Shown here in pieces: positions 1-10,260 of a stretch of DNA of 64,000 nucleotides; the first letter of the stretch is position 1, and each line of letters opens with the position of its first letter. The position numbers and the translations under genes were made by a program. The notes under the pieces are model-generated. The model was not told the origin of the DNA and did not search any database. It was given only the letters and a program-made list of their open reading frames with translations. Source of the stretch: Ryuthela nishihirai (lineage: Eukaryota; Arthropoda; Arachnida; Araneae; Heptathelidae); the NCBI GenBank assembly GCA_038380435.1, contig JAWZYU010000025.1, positions 47,748,691 through 47,812,690 of the forward strand, given 5' to 3'.

Positions 1-644
1 ATCCTGAACTCAAACCATCCCCACCTACAGAATTCCTTATCCATGTGTGTAAGCGGATCACAGAGTATTGCAAGATAACAGATTTTCTCCCTATTGTAAC
101 TGCCTTGCTGTCCATTCTGCATGAGTGGCATCCAAACTTTTATGATTACTTCTATTATCTATAGCTATCACATCTCCCTTTCTCTGGGCACTAACTACGA
201 GGAAGTTGGCTAGGACAGCTGCTTTCACTCAAATTGTTTAGGAACATCTTTGGTGATAGTAAAAGTTACATTGCCCATCGGTCTAAATTGGCAAAGATTT
301 GTTTCTAAAAATTTCTGACAAAAAAAAGTAAATTTTATCGACAGAAGCATCCGTTAAAATAACGAAATTATTTTTTCCACTAATTGCTACATTTTATCAT
401 TATAAATATTTTGAAATTCCGATAATATTCATTTCGTTATTAAAAAATCGTTGCGTTTTCTAACACTGATTCAATAAACTTTTGTTCATCCGCGGTTGAA
501 ACTCGCCTCGATTTTTTGCTGTCTAGCTAGTGCGCAATTTTCCATTTTTTATAAGTTATCTCCATTTAAAAGGTAAAAAAAAGGTTTGGTTGAATTTCTA
601 AGTCTCTATGTGTGAGGTTTTATTTATTACGAGAGAAAGTTTTG
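1..644. other. Non-coding DNA, no recognised repeat
   Basis: AT-rich sequence with frequent stops on both strands and no recognisable coding region, tRNA-like module or terminal repeat. It lies at least 16 kb downstream of the SPT2 stop codon. I see nothing assignable here. Confidence 0.4.
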
Positions 645-1058
645 CCACTCGTATTTGGGGCGGGGGTGGCTCAGTCGGTAGCGCGCCAGGCTCGTAATCT
701 GTAGTTCCCAGGTTCGAGTCCCAGCTGGGTCAGCGTTGAGATTTATCTCCGCAAAATTCCCCGCCCTGCCCACGGTCAGTAGGGGACACCGATGGGCTTG
801 GAAAGGCCGCCGTCCGTCGGATGGGACGTTAAGCCGTGGCCCCGTGTGCGGGAGAGCCATACCCTATGCACGTTAAAGAACACGCTGGATGGCCTTGACG
901 GGAGACTACCATCTGTCTCCCAACAGCTGTTCCAGTGGGTCCCCTCCCCCAACCTTCTCTGAGCCTTCGGGGTCCATGTGACCTGGCCATTTAGCCCATG
1001 GTGTGCAAAAAAGTGCCGCTCAGAGGTAAAACAACCCAACCCAATACCACTCGTATTT
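645..1058 (+). mobile_element. SINE-1 copy 1, full length with 12-bp TSD
   Basis: A tRNA-derived SINE occupies 657-1046 and is flanked by the direct repeat CCACTCGTATTT (645-656 and 1047-1058), a target-site duplication. The 5' head is tRNA-like, followed by a tRNA-unrelated body that includes GTTAAAGAACACGCTGGATGG. The 3' end is not poly(A) but AAAACAACCCAACCCAA. This is one of the best-preserved copies and serves here as the family reference. Short open frames inside it are by-products of the repeat, not genes. Confidence 0.9.
667..721 (+). promoter_or_regulatory. Internal Pol III promoter (A and B boxes) of SINE-1
   Basis: TGGCTCAGTCGG at 667-678 fits the tRNA A box and GGTTCGAGTCC at 711-721 fits the B box, 33 bases apart. 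This is the usual type 2 Pol III arrangement. The same pair recurs in the other SINE-1 copies with few changes. Activity is inferred from the match only. Confidence 0.7.
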
Positions 1059-1272
1059 ATCAACAGCCAATTCTGTGAGATAGTTACCAATGTTGATTGA
1101 GGCCTTTTTGCCTAAGAACAATATTCATGTCTTGGAGGATATTGTTACCCGGTATCAGTCAACCTCTCCCTTAATTGTAGGAGTTAAGTACTGTACTTAA
1201 ACTTAATTCGCTTCAACTTATACAGATCCTGCCAAAATCAAATTAGCACTGCAAAATTGTGTGCAACCTTGT

Positions 1273-1446
1273 ATGGTAGAGAGCCATAATACGTACATAT
1301 TAAAGAACACGCTGGGTGGCATAATGGCAGGCTTTTAACAACTCCAGGGGATTCCCCCTGCCTAACTCTGAATCCCTGGTGACTTTAACATGGCCATTTT
1401 ACCCACTCGGCAAAAAACAAGGCCGCTCAAAAGTGAAACAGCTCTC
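1273..1446 (+). mobile_element. Diverged SINE-1 body fragment
   Basis: Contains decayed versions of the SINE-1 body in order: AGAGCCATA, TTAAAGAACACGCTGGGTGG, the CCTAACTCTGA block, and a tail like GGCCGCTCAAAAGTGAAACA. The tRNA head is missing. It is much more diverged than copy 1, so it is an older insertion. Confidence 0.7.
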
Positions 1447-3037
1447 AGATGAAATTTGAGGATTCTTACGCTACGAGGTATATCATGACACTTTACGAAA
1501 CATCGAGTGCTGTTCATTTTGGTAGGCTGTTTCATTCAGGGAAAAATATGCCATAGTGTATTTCGATAAGTGAAACATATCAAAAGACTGTTAAGTATTA
1601 ATGTCGTCGAGCGATTTCCTTCTGTAGACTACTTGTTTTACCTAACTACAAAGCTGAAGTGCAAACTTATTTACGGAGTAATTGACTTCTGAGCAGGAAT
1701 ATTTCAAGTTTTGTATATTTATGTAAATGTATTTGCATTGCACTTGCGTTAAATGACTTCAAGAGTGTTTTGTATAAAAAGTACTTTGACCTCGATATTT
1801 TTGTTAAGAATAAAAAATTTGAATGTTTTCCTGATGTATTATTTTTGTACGCAGTTTGTTTGCAAACTATGTTTTAGCACTCAAGAAAGCTGTTATTAGA
1901 TATTTTGCTTAATAAATATTTCAATAAAACGTTGAGTGTTTTGTGGTGTGTGTTTATATTATCTAAAACATGATTCCTCAGTTACTTGCATCAGGATTGT
2001 CAAGCTTCAAGAAATATGCGAGTCAAATTTATTGAGCCCCAAAGCCTATGGATCAAAGTTATTAGTCTGTGGGCCGAGTTGTTCCCTTGCTTCTTTCGTA
2101 AAATAAAATAATCACAACCTAAAGAAAGAGTAAATTCGTCCAAATACAAATAAATATTGCCTCTGACGAATATGAAACGCTCCTTTTCAAAGAGAATGTA
2201 GTTTGTCATGTATTGAAATACCTGCAAACTGGACTCTAGTAGTTGTCCAAATCAAAACATTTTTTTCATTTATATCTTAAAACTAAAAATTTTTATTTTA
2301 CCACAAATTGTTAGCGTGAATAAATCATTTCCAATAATTGAGTTTTGCCATTTGAAATTTTAATGGTAAAAATTAAAACCTTTGTGGAATTCGAAATGCT
2401 TATCTTAATATTTCATTAGTAAGCTCTCAATTATCCATGTCGGGATAACCGAAATGTTGAAAAAAGTAACGTAAACCCGAAAATAATATGGAATACGAGA
2501 AAGCGGCCTCTAGAATACTAGGCAGTGGTAAAAGATTTCATGCAGTGTAATTCACCCAAAGGGAGAGCTAGCAAACTTCCTTTCTATTCTATTTTAAAAC
2601 TGTTCGCAAACGAAAGGAAAAAAAGTTTCGTTGCAGCCAAAAAAACTAACACAATTTTTCGTTACCTTTAACGCTGTAACGAAATATTTCTAGTATAAAC
2701 ACAAAATAATATACTCTTTTTATTATATACTAGAAGATTTGCAGAAAGCGTAATTTTAGAGTCCTGTAATCAGTGGCGAAGCGTGACTTTTTGAGTAGGG
2801 GAAGCAATTACTAGGAGTGCTACAACTAAATGGGAACGCTGTTCCAGTAATCCTTGTTTCTAATTCACTGAAACGGAACACCATTCTGTTGCTCAATCTT
2901 TGCGAATCCCTAAACCAGAACGCGTTCCGCTACTTGATGTTTTCAAATTACTGAACTAGAATGGAACGCCGTACATTACCTGGGTATCCTCAAAAAGCCT
3001 TTGTATTATATGCAAGTATTGAACAGAAAAATGCAAA
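1447..3037. other. Non-coding DNA, possible hAT-like end
   Basis: AT-rich with no credible gene. CAGTGGCGAAGCG at about 2772 resembles the start of some hAT terminal repeats, but I found no matching partner, so it is only noted. Confidence 0.3.
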
Positions 3038-3487
3038 CAGTTCCATGTTATCTCAATAGAAAATCATATTCAGAGCTCAATAACTTCTTCAATATTATTT
3101 TTTTTTAAATGTGTCTAAAGTTAAAGATCTGAAGAATAAATTTTGTCTAAATCTCGATTTTAAACAATATTTGTTCAGCATTCAAAGAGTTATGAACTCT
3201 GGAATACATTTAACAGTATGCAAAAAAAAATTGACCCCAAAATTAAATTAAAATAGGTTGAGAGATCATAGTTGGCTCTAGTAGAGTGCAGGATGCATAG
3301 CACCCATTACTGATCTCTTAATCTCTTTTAATGTGTTGATTAAAATTTAGGGTCAATTTTTTGTAGCCTGTTGATTATTCAAGTATTTATAAATCTTTGA
3401 ATATGAAGAAATGTTTGAAATATGGATTTAGGCAGATTTGATTGAGCTCTGAATGTGACTATCTATTGATGTAATATGGAATTATTT
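3038..3487. repeat. Long imperfect inverted repeat (fold-back element)
   Basis: The left arm (about 3038-3262) and right arm (about 3305-3487) are reverse complements with small gaps. Landmarks are ATTCAGAGCTCAAT near 3070 against ATTGAGCTCTGAAT near 3442, and AAATTGACCCCAAAATT near 3229 against TTAGGGTCAATTTTTT near 3348. The loop holds CTCTAGTAGAGTGCAGG. It has no coding capacity and is probably a non-autonomous fold-back transposon. Confidence 0.7.
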
Positions 3488-3493
3488 CAATTT

Positions 3494-3648
3494 TCAGTTG
3501 GGTTGTTTTACCTCTGAGCGGCACTTTTTTGCACACCATGGGCTAAATGGCCAGGTTACAAGGACCCCGAAGGCTCAGAGAAGGTTGGGGGACATGATAG
3601 CCTTCCGTCAAGGCCATCCAGCATGTTCTTTAACGTGCACAGGATATG
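3494..3648 (-). mobile_element. SINE-1 3' part, truncated copy
   Basis: Reads from the SINE-1 tail (GGGTTGTTTTACCTCTGAG on the plus strand) through the GTTCTTTAACGTGCAC motif and then stops. There is an internal deletion just after GGTTGGGGGA. The tRNA head is absent. At about 3648 the sequence switches to a SINE-2-like module on the other strand. Confidence 0.8.
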
Positions 3649-3659
3649 AGCATTTATTT

Positions 3660-3792
3660 TTAAGCAAATTGGCTATTGATCTTAGGGACCTGGGTTCAAG
3701 CCCTGCATAAGACATGGATATTATGCTGACAGGCTCCTATAAGATTTACGTGGCCAGCATCTGCTTGTGGTGGTGGTGGTGGGGGGGGTATT
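3660..3792 (+). mobile_element. Diverged SINE-2 copy ending in (TGG)n
   Basis: The B-box-like GGGTTCAAGCCC is followed by ATAAGACATGGAT and GACAGGCTCCTATAAG. The copy ends in ATCTGCTTGTGGTGGTGGTGG and a G run. The order matches the SINE-2 family seen at 12621-13022. The end resembles the RTE LINE 3' end (GCTGCTTGAGGATGATG) with a different triplet tail. Confidence 0.65.
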
Positions 3793-3940
3793 TATTTGTT
3801 CATTAACTTGCATTAATAAAAATGTTAAACAAATTTTTGGTTAATATTACAGCAATTAGAAATATTAAATAATTAGAAGCTAATAATTTGAAATATTTTG
3901 CTATGCCACTAGTTTGTAAATGAAAGAATTATGTGTAATT

Positions 3941-4341
3941 CCTAAATTTCATGGGGCGGGGGTGGCTCAGTCGGTAGCGTGCCAGGCTCGTAATCTGTAG
4001 TTCCCAGGTTCGAGTCCCAGCTGGGTCAGCGTTGAGATTTATCTCCGCAAAACTCCCTGCCCACGGTCAGTAGGGGACACCGATGGGCTTGGAAAGGCTG
4101 CCGTCCGTCGGATGGGAGTTAAGCCGTTGCCCCGTGTGCGGGAGAGCCATACCCTGTGCACGTTAAAGAACACGCTGGATGGCCTTGGCAGGAGACTACC
4201 ATCTGTCTCCCAACAGCTGTTCCAGTGGGTCCCCTCCCCCAACCTTCTCTGAGCCTTCGGGGTCCATGTGACCTGGCCATTTAGCCCATGTGTGCAAAAA
4301 AGTGCCGCTCAGAGGTAAAACAACCCAACCCTAAATTTCAT
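3941..4341 (+). mobile_element. SINE-1 copy 2, full length with 12-bp TSD
   Basis: The element occupies 3953-4329 between direct repeats CCTAAATTTCAT (3941-3952 and 4330-4341). Head, A and B boxes, body and CAACCCAA end are all present. It is very close to copy 1 with a few small deletions (for example near 4051 and 4290), suggesting recent activity. Confidence 0.9.
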
Positions 4342-4514
4342 TCTTATTTTTCATTGAATTGATATTGTGTTTGCGCTTGGGTAAAAGCATTATTATTTTC
4401 TTTATAATTTCTCCTACCAATAATGAATTCTATAAACAGAGGTGTGGATTTAGGAGCATTACACATTTTGTCGCCATTCGAAAAACGGTTATGCTCATCA
4501 TTGCTATGCCAGTT

Positions 4515-4600
4515 TTGAAACCCTCTACCTCTGAGTGGCGCATTTTTATATACAGTGAACTAAATATCAGGTCACAAGGACCCCCCCCCCCAGGGCTTTT
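4515..4600 (-). mobile_element. SINE-1 tail remnant
   Basis: CTACCTCTGAGTGGCGCATTTT followed after a gap by CAGGTCACAAGGACCCC matches the last ~90 bp of SINE-1 in reverse orientation. The 12-13 C run that follows replaces the CCCGAAGG block. Old and degraded. Confidence 0.6.
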
Positions 4601-4759
4601 CGAGATTTTTAATGTACAGTTTGTGATATTTTTCTTTATTCCATTTTCGACTGGACTACAATTCCACAGTGTCTTTCATGTCTCTGATAGGTGGAAATCT
4701 TTTAAAAATCATCTAGCATCTCCTTCAATGTTACTCATCATAGTAGGGTTCTCATAAAC

Positions 4760-5120
4760 ATGGGGCGGGGATGGCTTACTCGGTAGCACGCCGGCTCGTA
4801 ATCTTCATTTCCCAGGTTCGAGTCCCACCTGGTCCATCGTTGAGCTTTATCTCCAGAAAACTCCCACCCTGCCCTAGGAAAGGAAAATAGATCAATAGGG
4901 AATATCCATGGGCTTGGAAAGGCTGCCGTCCGTCGGATGGGACATTAAGTCATGGGCTGTGCATAAAGAACACGTTGGATGGCCTTGACGGGAGGTTACA
5001 GCCTGTTTCCTAAGAGTTGTCCAGTGGGTCCGTTCTCTGATCCTTAGGGGTCCTTGTAACTCGCCATTTACCCAATTTTGTGCAAAAAAAAAAGTGCCAC
5101 TAAGCAAAGTAACAACCTGA
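4760..5120 (+). mobile_element. SINE-1 diverged copy with tRNA-like head
   Basis: The head GGGGCGGGGATGGCTTACTC and B box GGTTCGAGTCCC are retained. The body runs through CCGTCCGTCGGATGGGACATT and AAGAACACGTTGGATGGCC to a tail with GTGCAAAAAAAAAAGTGCCAC. There are several internal deletions and substitutions compared with copies 1 and 2, and no clear TSD was found. Confidence 0.8.
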
Positions 5121-5134
5121 AGACAGAGTGACGA

Positions 5135-5290
5135 TTTAATGCATCATCCGACGGACGGCAGTTTTTTTTTTTTGAGCCTATCGGTGTCCCCTTTCTCGCC
5201 GAGATCTAGATGTGGGTTAACGGAAATCACAATTGGGACTCGAGCCTGGGAACGCCAGAAAACTGGTCTGGTGCGCTACAAAATAACACT
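5135..5290 (-). mobile_element. SINE-1 5' half, degraded, reverse orientation
   Basis: On the plus strand, CATCCGACGGACGGCAG, CGGTGTCCCCT and GGGACTCGAGCCTGGGAAC appear in the order expected for the reverse complement of the SINE-1 head and proximal body. It lies head-on to the neighbouring copy ending at 5120, so the two form an inverted pair. Confidence 0.65.
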
Positions 5291-5513
5291 CCCAATCACA
5301 TGCGTAAACGTAAAGGCTATTCTGATAACTTTTGATTGGGAAATCAGAGAAATATATGCAAAACATTAAAGGAGAACATTTAGTGAGATGATTTTCGGGC
5401 TGTTTTTCGAATCCGTACCCGCCTGAGCACGCTTTGGGGGGAAAAATTTTCAGACGCATCACAAAACATATGTACTGAAACGAATGTCGCTAATCATTTA
5501 TTTTATTCTTATG

Positions 5514-6012
5514 ATATTGTTATAAATTTAAATGGATGGGCACTGAGCGTGAGTGTAAATAATTACATTTTTAAAATGCAAATTGTTACAAAAATACGGA
5601 TGAAATAACATAAACAAACTACTATCATACATAAGATAATAACCTTTTTTTTTTTATAGAACAGTCAAGACAGCTCTATCTGTTCGACTAAATTACCACC
5701 TCTTCACTTTGCTACTTCTCTTGAATGTCCCTACTTCAAACAATCCTTTTATGTCACTAAACTTCACACTAATGAAACTAAACCGCCCGCGCACTCGCCA
5801 CATAAAATATTTTTTAACCACTTTATCGTGTACAGACTGAGACTATGTCTCCTTTCACATAACAACAATGTAATTCTATCATTCTTTTTTAGGTGGGTTC
5901 TACATTCAAATTCGTTTGTTGTTATAAATCTTACGCGCAAGTATATTGGAGCGTTCATGTCACGTTTTTTTTTATGAAGTCATTACAGCACGTTCATCTG
6001 TCGTAACAATAT
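5514..6012. mobile_element. Solo-LTR-like element, first of a tandem pair
   Basis: A 491-bp sequence (5518-6008) starts TGTTATAAAT and ends CTGTCGTAACA, so it has the TG...CA termini of an LTR. It is bordered by ATAT on both sides (5514-5517 and 6009-6012). The related element at 6013-7024 follows at once. No retroviral-type coding sequence lies between or beside them. Strand is not assigned because no primer-binding site or polyadenylation layout is decisive. Confidence 0.65.
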
Positions 6013-7028
6013 TGTTATAAATTAAAAAGGATGAGCACTGAGCGTGGGTATAAGTAAATATTTTACAACACAAATCACAAAACAATGCAAATTATTATAA
6101 AAGCATGGATGAAATTACTTATAAAGAAACTAAATAATATCGTACATAAAGTAATCTTTTGCTAAAGAACAGTTGAGACCAGATCTATCTGCTCGACTAA
6201 CTTATTGCCTTTTCACTTTGATTGCCATGTCTCTTGAATAACGGGGCGGGGGTGGCTCAGTCGGTAGCGCGCCAGGCTCGTAATCTGTAGTTCCCAGGTT
6301 CGAGTCCCAGCTGGGTCAGCGTTGAGATTTATCTCCGCAAAATTCCCCGCCCTGCCCACGGTCAGTAGGGAACACCTACTGGCTTGGAAAGGCCACCATC
6401 CGTCGGATGGGATGTTAAGCCGTGGCCCCGTGTGCGGGAGAGCCATACCCTGTGCACGTTAAAGAACACGCTGGATGGCCTTGACGGGAGGCTACCATCT
6501 GTCTCCCAACAGCTATTCCAGTGGGTCTCCTCCCCCAACCTTCTCTGAGCCTTCGGGGTCCATGTGACCTGGCCATTTAGCCCATGGTGTGCAAAAAAGT
6601 GCCGCTCAGAGGTAAAACAACCCAATCCAACCCCCAACCTTCTCTGAGCCTTCGGGGTCCATGTGACCTGGCCATTTAGCCCATGGTGTGCAAAAAAAGT
6701 GCCGCTCAGTGGTAAAACAACGCAACAACTTTTGAATAACTTCACTTCAGGCATAAAATCCTTTTATCTGTGTTAACTCTCTAAATTTTACACTAATTTA
6801 ACTAAACAACTTCCCTCGCACTCACCACATAAAAATATTTCTTCTTTTAGACTCTCGTGCACTGACTAAGGCTGTTATGCCTCTTTTCAGATCTCTACAC
6901 TTCCAGCATTACAATTCTATCATTCTTATATTTCAGATCGGTTCTATGTTCCAATATCGCTTGTTACATAAATCTCTCGCAGAAGCGCACCCGAGCGCTC
7001 ATGCCACGTTCATCTGTCGTAACAATAT
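6013..7028. mobile_element. Solo-LTR-like element, second copy, split by a SINE
   Basis: Homologous along its length to 5518-6008 once the SINE-1 insertion at 6242-6731 is removed. Shared landmarks include GAGCACTGAGCGTG, ATCTGCTCGACTAA, GCACTCACCACATAAAA and the terminal TTCATCTGTCGTAACA. It ends at 7024 and is followed by ATAT (7025-7028), the same four bases that separate it from copy 1. Confidence 0.65.
6232..6740 (+). mobile_element. SINE-1 copy with duplicated 3' module
   Basis: Inserted in the second LTR-like copy with direct repeats TTGAATAAC (6233-6241 and 6732-6740). The element is complete to about 6630 and then repeats its own last ~110 bp (CCCCCAACCTTCTCTGAGCC to GGTAAAACAAC) a second time, ending near 6727. 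The second module differs slightly from the first (CAGTGG for CAGAGG). Confidence 0.88.
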
Positions 7029-7030
7029 TA

Positions 7031-7900
7031 ATTAAAATCGTTTTATGACAAAATTGAATATTAATGCTATTTGGAACGAAAAATGCTAGAAATACTAATA
7101 GAAACTGAAATTTAATGCAAGGAGCCATTAATTTATTAAAAATAAGAGAATACGCAAAAAAAAACTACGTGGTGCTCATTTTTAATTACTAAAGACTGAT
7201 TTAAAGGTTGAAATTATAATGGAAAATATTATATTTTTTGCCTTTGAAAATTCTAAAAAAATATTTGAAATATAAATTTCTCTGAGCCCAAAGTCGTCTG
7301 CGCTATTTGGTCCCGAGGCAGATTCCGGCTCAGCCCGAAAAAGTTCAAGCCAAAACTCATCGCTAGGGAGAAGGATGCAAAGGTTAGCATTGCATAGCTT
7401 TGAGTGTGGCCGTTTCAAAATTGAGGAGAAATGACAGAGAATTAATTTGATTCTCATTTTATTTAGACAATTAATGCATTGAATACTGTGCAAAAGTACC
7501 AATATGTCGTTAACGTTGAATAAACTTGTATCATATAGTAAACAGAAAAAAATAAGAGCCAAAAGATTTATGCTTGAACAAAATAGCAAAAAATCCGGAA
7601 AAATTATAGCTTGAATGCAAAAGCCGAAATTTATGATAAAATTACATGCATTTAATGTTTTACGATTTCCAACCATTTATTTTCCATAGTTCGTTTTTAA
7701 AAAACTATTTTTTTGTTATCAAGGGCTAAAGAATATATTTCTTACGCCGTAGACAGCTATTTAGTTGCCCTGATATAAACTGTTTCAAGATTCCATATTT
7801 TCGAGAGAAGCCTGAACGATAGATTATTTATTTACCATTGAAATAGAGGCCCTATACAGGTAGAGGTTGGCCATCTCAAAATTGGACGCCATGTTTTGTC
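7031..7900. other. Non-coding DNA, no recognised repeat
   Basis: AT-rich. A 164-codon open frame on the minus strand (7182-7676) has low-complexity hydrophobic content, no domain I recognise and no flanking splice pattern, so I do not call it a gene. Confidence 0.35.
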
Positions 7901-8033
7901 GTCGCTCGGATTGTTTAGTGTGCATAGCCGAATGGTTATTGCACGGTACTTAGGATTCCGGAAAAGGGTAGGGTAATATTTGATATAGATTTCAGTGTTC
8001 ATGATTGGAAGCACTTCAGGAAAAAAAAAAAAA

Positions 8034-8485
8034 CTAAAAAAGGATTTGGGTTGTTTTACCTCTGAGCGGCACTTTTTTGCACACCATGGGCTAAATGGCC
8101 AGGTCACAAGGATTGGGTTGTTTTACCTCTGAGCGGCACTTTTTTGCACAAGGTCACAAGGACCCCGAAGGCTCAGAGAAGGTTGGGGGAGGGGACCCAC
8201 TGGAACAGCTGTTGGGAGACAGATGGTAGCCTTCCGTCAAGGCCATCCAGCGTGTTCTTTAACGTGCACAGGGTATGGCTCTTCTGCACACGGGTCCACG
8301 GCTTAACGTCCCATCCGACGGACGGCGGCCTTTCCAAGCCCATCGGTGTCCCCTACTGACCGTGGGCAGGGTGGGGAATTTTGCGGAGATAAATCTCAAC
8401 GCTGACCCAGCTGGGACTCGAACCTGGGAACTACAGATTACGAGCCTGGCGCGCTACCGACTGAGCCACCCCCACTAAAAAAGGA
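8034..8485 (-). mobile_element. SINE-1 copy with duplicated 3' module and TSD
   Basis: The element (8046-8473) is flanked by ACTAAAAAAGGA (8034-8045 and again from 8474). On the plus strand it begins with two tail modules: a first from 8047 to about 8112, then a second starting GATTGGGTTGTTTTACC that leads into the full body and the tRNA head (A box complement near 8453-8466). The duplicated tail is a family theme rather than a single accident. Confidence 0.88.
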
Positions 8486-8786
8486 AAAGTAAATTTTAGG
8501 GTTTAAAAAAAAAAAGATATAATTTCGCTTTCTTATCTCCGTCTGTAGACATCGAACTTTTTTGTTTATACAGACGTTTATTAGATAGGTGTTAATGATA
8601 TATTACGATTTGCATTTTTCGAATCTCTCAAAAGTTATAACTGCGCCCTCTAACGGTGGAAAAATCTGAAAATTCCAAAATATCAAACGAATATTCCAAA
8701 CGATATATTTATGTTAGAAATTTTGGTGTTGAAATGTAAAGCTTACGTAGTTACCATTGCCAATAATCACTTGACCCTTTAGACCA

Positions 8787-8808
8787 GGGGGGGGGGGGGG
8801 TGTGTGTG
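8787..8808. repeat. G14 homopolymer followed by (TG)n
   Basis: A run of 14 G at 8787-8800 is followed by TGTGTGTG. It lies in the tandem array at a point where sister units have no such run, so it is a local expansion. Confidence 0.8.
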
Positions 8809-9440
8809 AATGCAACTTTTTTTTAACAGAAAAGTGTGATTTTTGAGATAAATTATTTTTGGGTTCGACGGGTATTGATGAAATATTACAATTTGCATTT
8901 GGCGAACTTCCCAAAAGCCATAATTGCGCCCTCTAACGATGGAAAAAATCGTAAAATTTAAAACGAATATTGCAAACGATGCAGTTATGCTAGATATTTG
9001 AAATTTTGGTCATCGAATATGACAGTCTTGAAAATTCCATTGACAACAATGAGTTGACCCTAAGCCCAAGGATAGGTAAGAAACGGAACGGTGTTGTTTT
9101 AAGAGATAACTGGAAATTTCTTTTTAGTTGGTTACTAATGAAATGTAATTCGCATTTTCAAAGGTAGTTTTAATTTATATCATTAGAGATCACTAAATAT
9201 CAAAACTGCGAAACTTTTAACGAATGTTTCAAGTGATCTGTTTATGGTAGAAATTTCGGCGTGTAGAGTTCTGTTATTGTAGAAATTCCACTGACAGCAA
9301 TGATCTACCCACTATTTTCAGAGGAGCGAGAGAAAAGCAACTTTTTAAATTTAAGAACTAAAAGACAACTACTTTTTATGTTTTATAATTATTAATAAAA
9401 TACTATTATGTGCATTTCCCCCATCATACAATAAAAAAAA

Positions 9441-9552
9441 CACTCAAGCAGCTGCTTGTACAGAGGTCTGACAGGAGCCTGTCAGTTTATACGCCATAGT
9501 AGAAGGTCCATGAGGATGGCAGGACCTCAGCATAAAAACAACACGAACATCC
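9441..9552 (-). mobile_element. SINE-2 body fragment
   Basis: CACTCAAGCAGCTGCTTG is followed by AGGTCTGACAGGAGCCTGTC and GGATGGCAGGACCTCAG, then ACACGAACATCC. This matches the 3' two thirds of SINE-2 in reverse orientation without the tRNA head. Confidence 0.8.
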
Positions 9553-10034
9553 ATAATTAAAACTTTTAAGGACTGAAAAAGTAGGCAAAGGGAAAACTTC
9601 CTGCTCTTTGAAAATGAGATTCCCATACGCGCTCTTCTTGTTACTTTACACTTTCATTACCCTCTCTAACAGTGGAAATTCGAGCTACTATATAAATAAG
9701 AAAATAAACTAAATATTGCATTATTACCTGTAATGTGCAAAAAAAATTTTCATTCATCTCTTAAAGCAGAAAGGTTACCTTTTACCAACTGGACAAATCA
9801 TATCCATTAGTGTAAACCACTTGATCATTACACTCTATGACCAAAAAAATTAAGTTTCTAGCAAAAAAATAGATCGTTCGCTTGCAATATTTATTTAAAG
9901 ATTTGGTATTTTCCAGCTTTTTCCGCTGCTAGAGGTCGCCTTTCGAGTTTTTATTTACCGCCTTTAGCTCTCTAACACTGGAAATTAAAAACTGATGAGG
10001 ATTCGAAAAATGTAAATATTAATATTTTTGAGGA

Positions 10035-10130
10035 AAAAAATTTCGCGACAAAGGGATTCGAATCCGCATCTCTCCAGAAACATGCCAGAGTATTCTAACC
10101 TATTGAACTGATAATGTTTTTTTGTGAAAA
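10035..10130 (-). repeat. tRNA-like module bordering the tandem array
   Basis: On the minus strand the module reads GGTTAGAATACTCTGGCATG, then GGAGAGATGCGGATTCGAATCC, with a B-box-like GATTCGAATCC. It is closely related to modules at 19630-19695 (plus) and 23925-24000 (minus). It lacks the full pairing of a functional tRNA, so it is a tRNA-derived part of a repeat, not a tRNA gene. Confidence 0.65.
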
Positions 10131-10260
10131 ATGCCGACTGACGTTTAAACGTCTACAGGTAACGCTGAGATTATCAAATAGTGTTTAAATCATTAACGCT
10201 AAATAGCGTGATGTGACTCAAGAAATAGTTGCCACCCGAGATCATAGATGGCGCCATAAG

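Larger units (their letters stand above)
8480..10030. repeat. Array of degenerate ~280-bp tandem units
   Basis: Homologous landmarks recur at intervals of about 250-310 bp. GCGCCCTCTAACGGTGG occurs near 8644 and again near 8927 with one change; weaker versions lie near 9657 and 9967. CGAATATTCCAAACGAT recurs near 8687, 8964 and 9222. CCATTGCCAATAATCACTTG recurs near 8754, 9037 and 9287. A SINE-2 fragment interrupts the array at about 9441-9552. On the high-coordinate side the array abuts a tRNA-like module. Units are diverged, so the array is not young. Confidence 0.7.

Noticed and set aside
661..735. tRNA gene (and similar heads at 3960, 6246, 8405, 10660, 40985, 50945)
   Set aside because: A and B boxes are present, but the sequence continues into a fixed ~300-bp body with target duplications, and acceptor-stem pairing is not convincing. 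These are SINE heads.
4359..4757. 132-codon plus-strand open frame as a gene
   Set aside because: It runs through a decayed SINE-1 tail and a C homopolymer; no domain is recognised.
7182..7676. 164-codon minus-strand open frame as a gene
   Set aside because: Low-complexity hydrophobic translation, no recognisable domain, no splice or family support, and AT-rich context in which such frames arise by chance.
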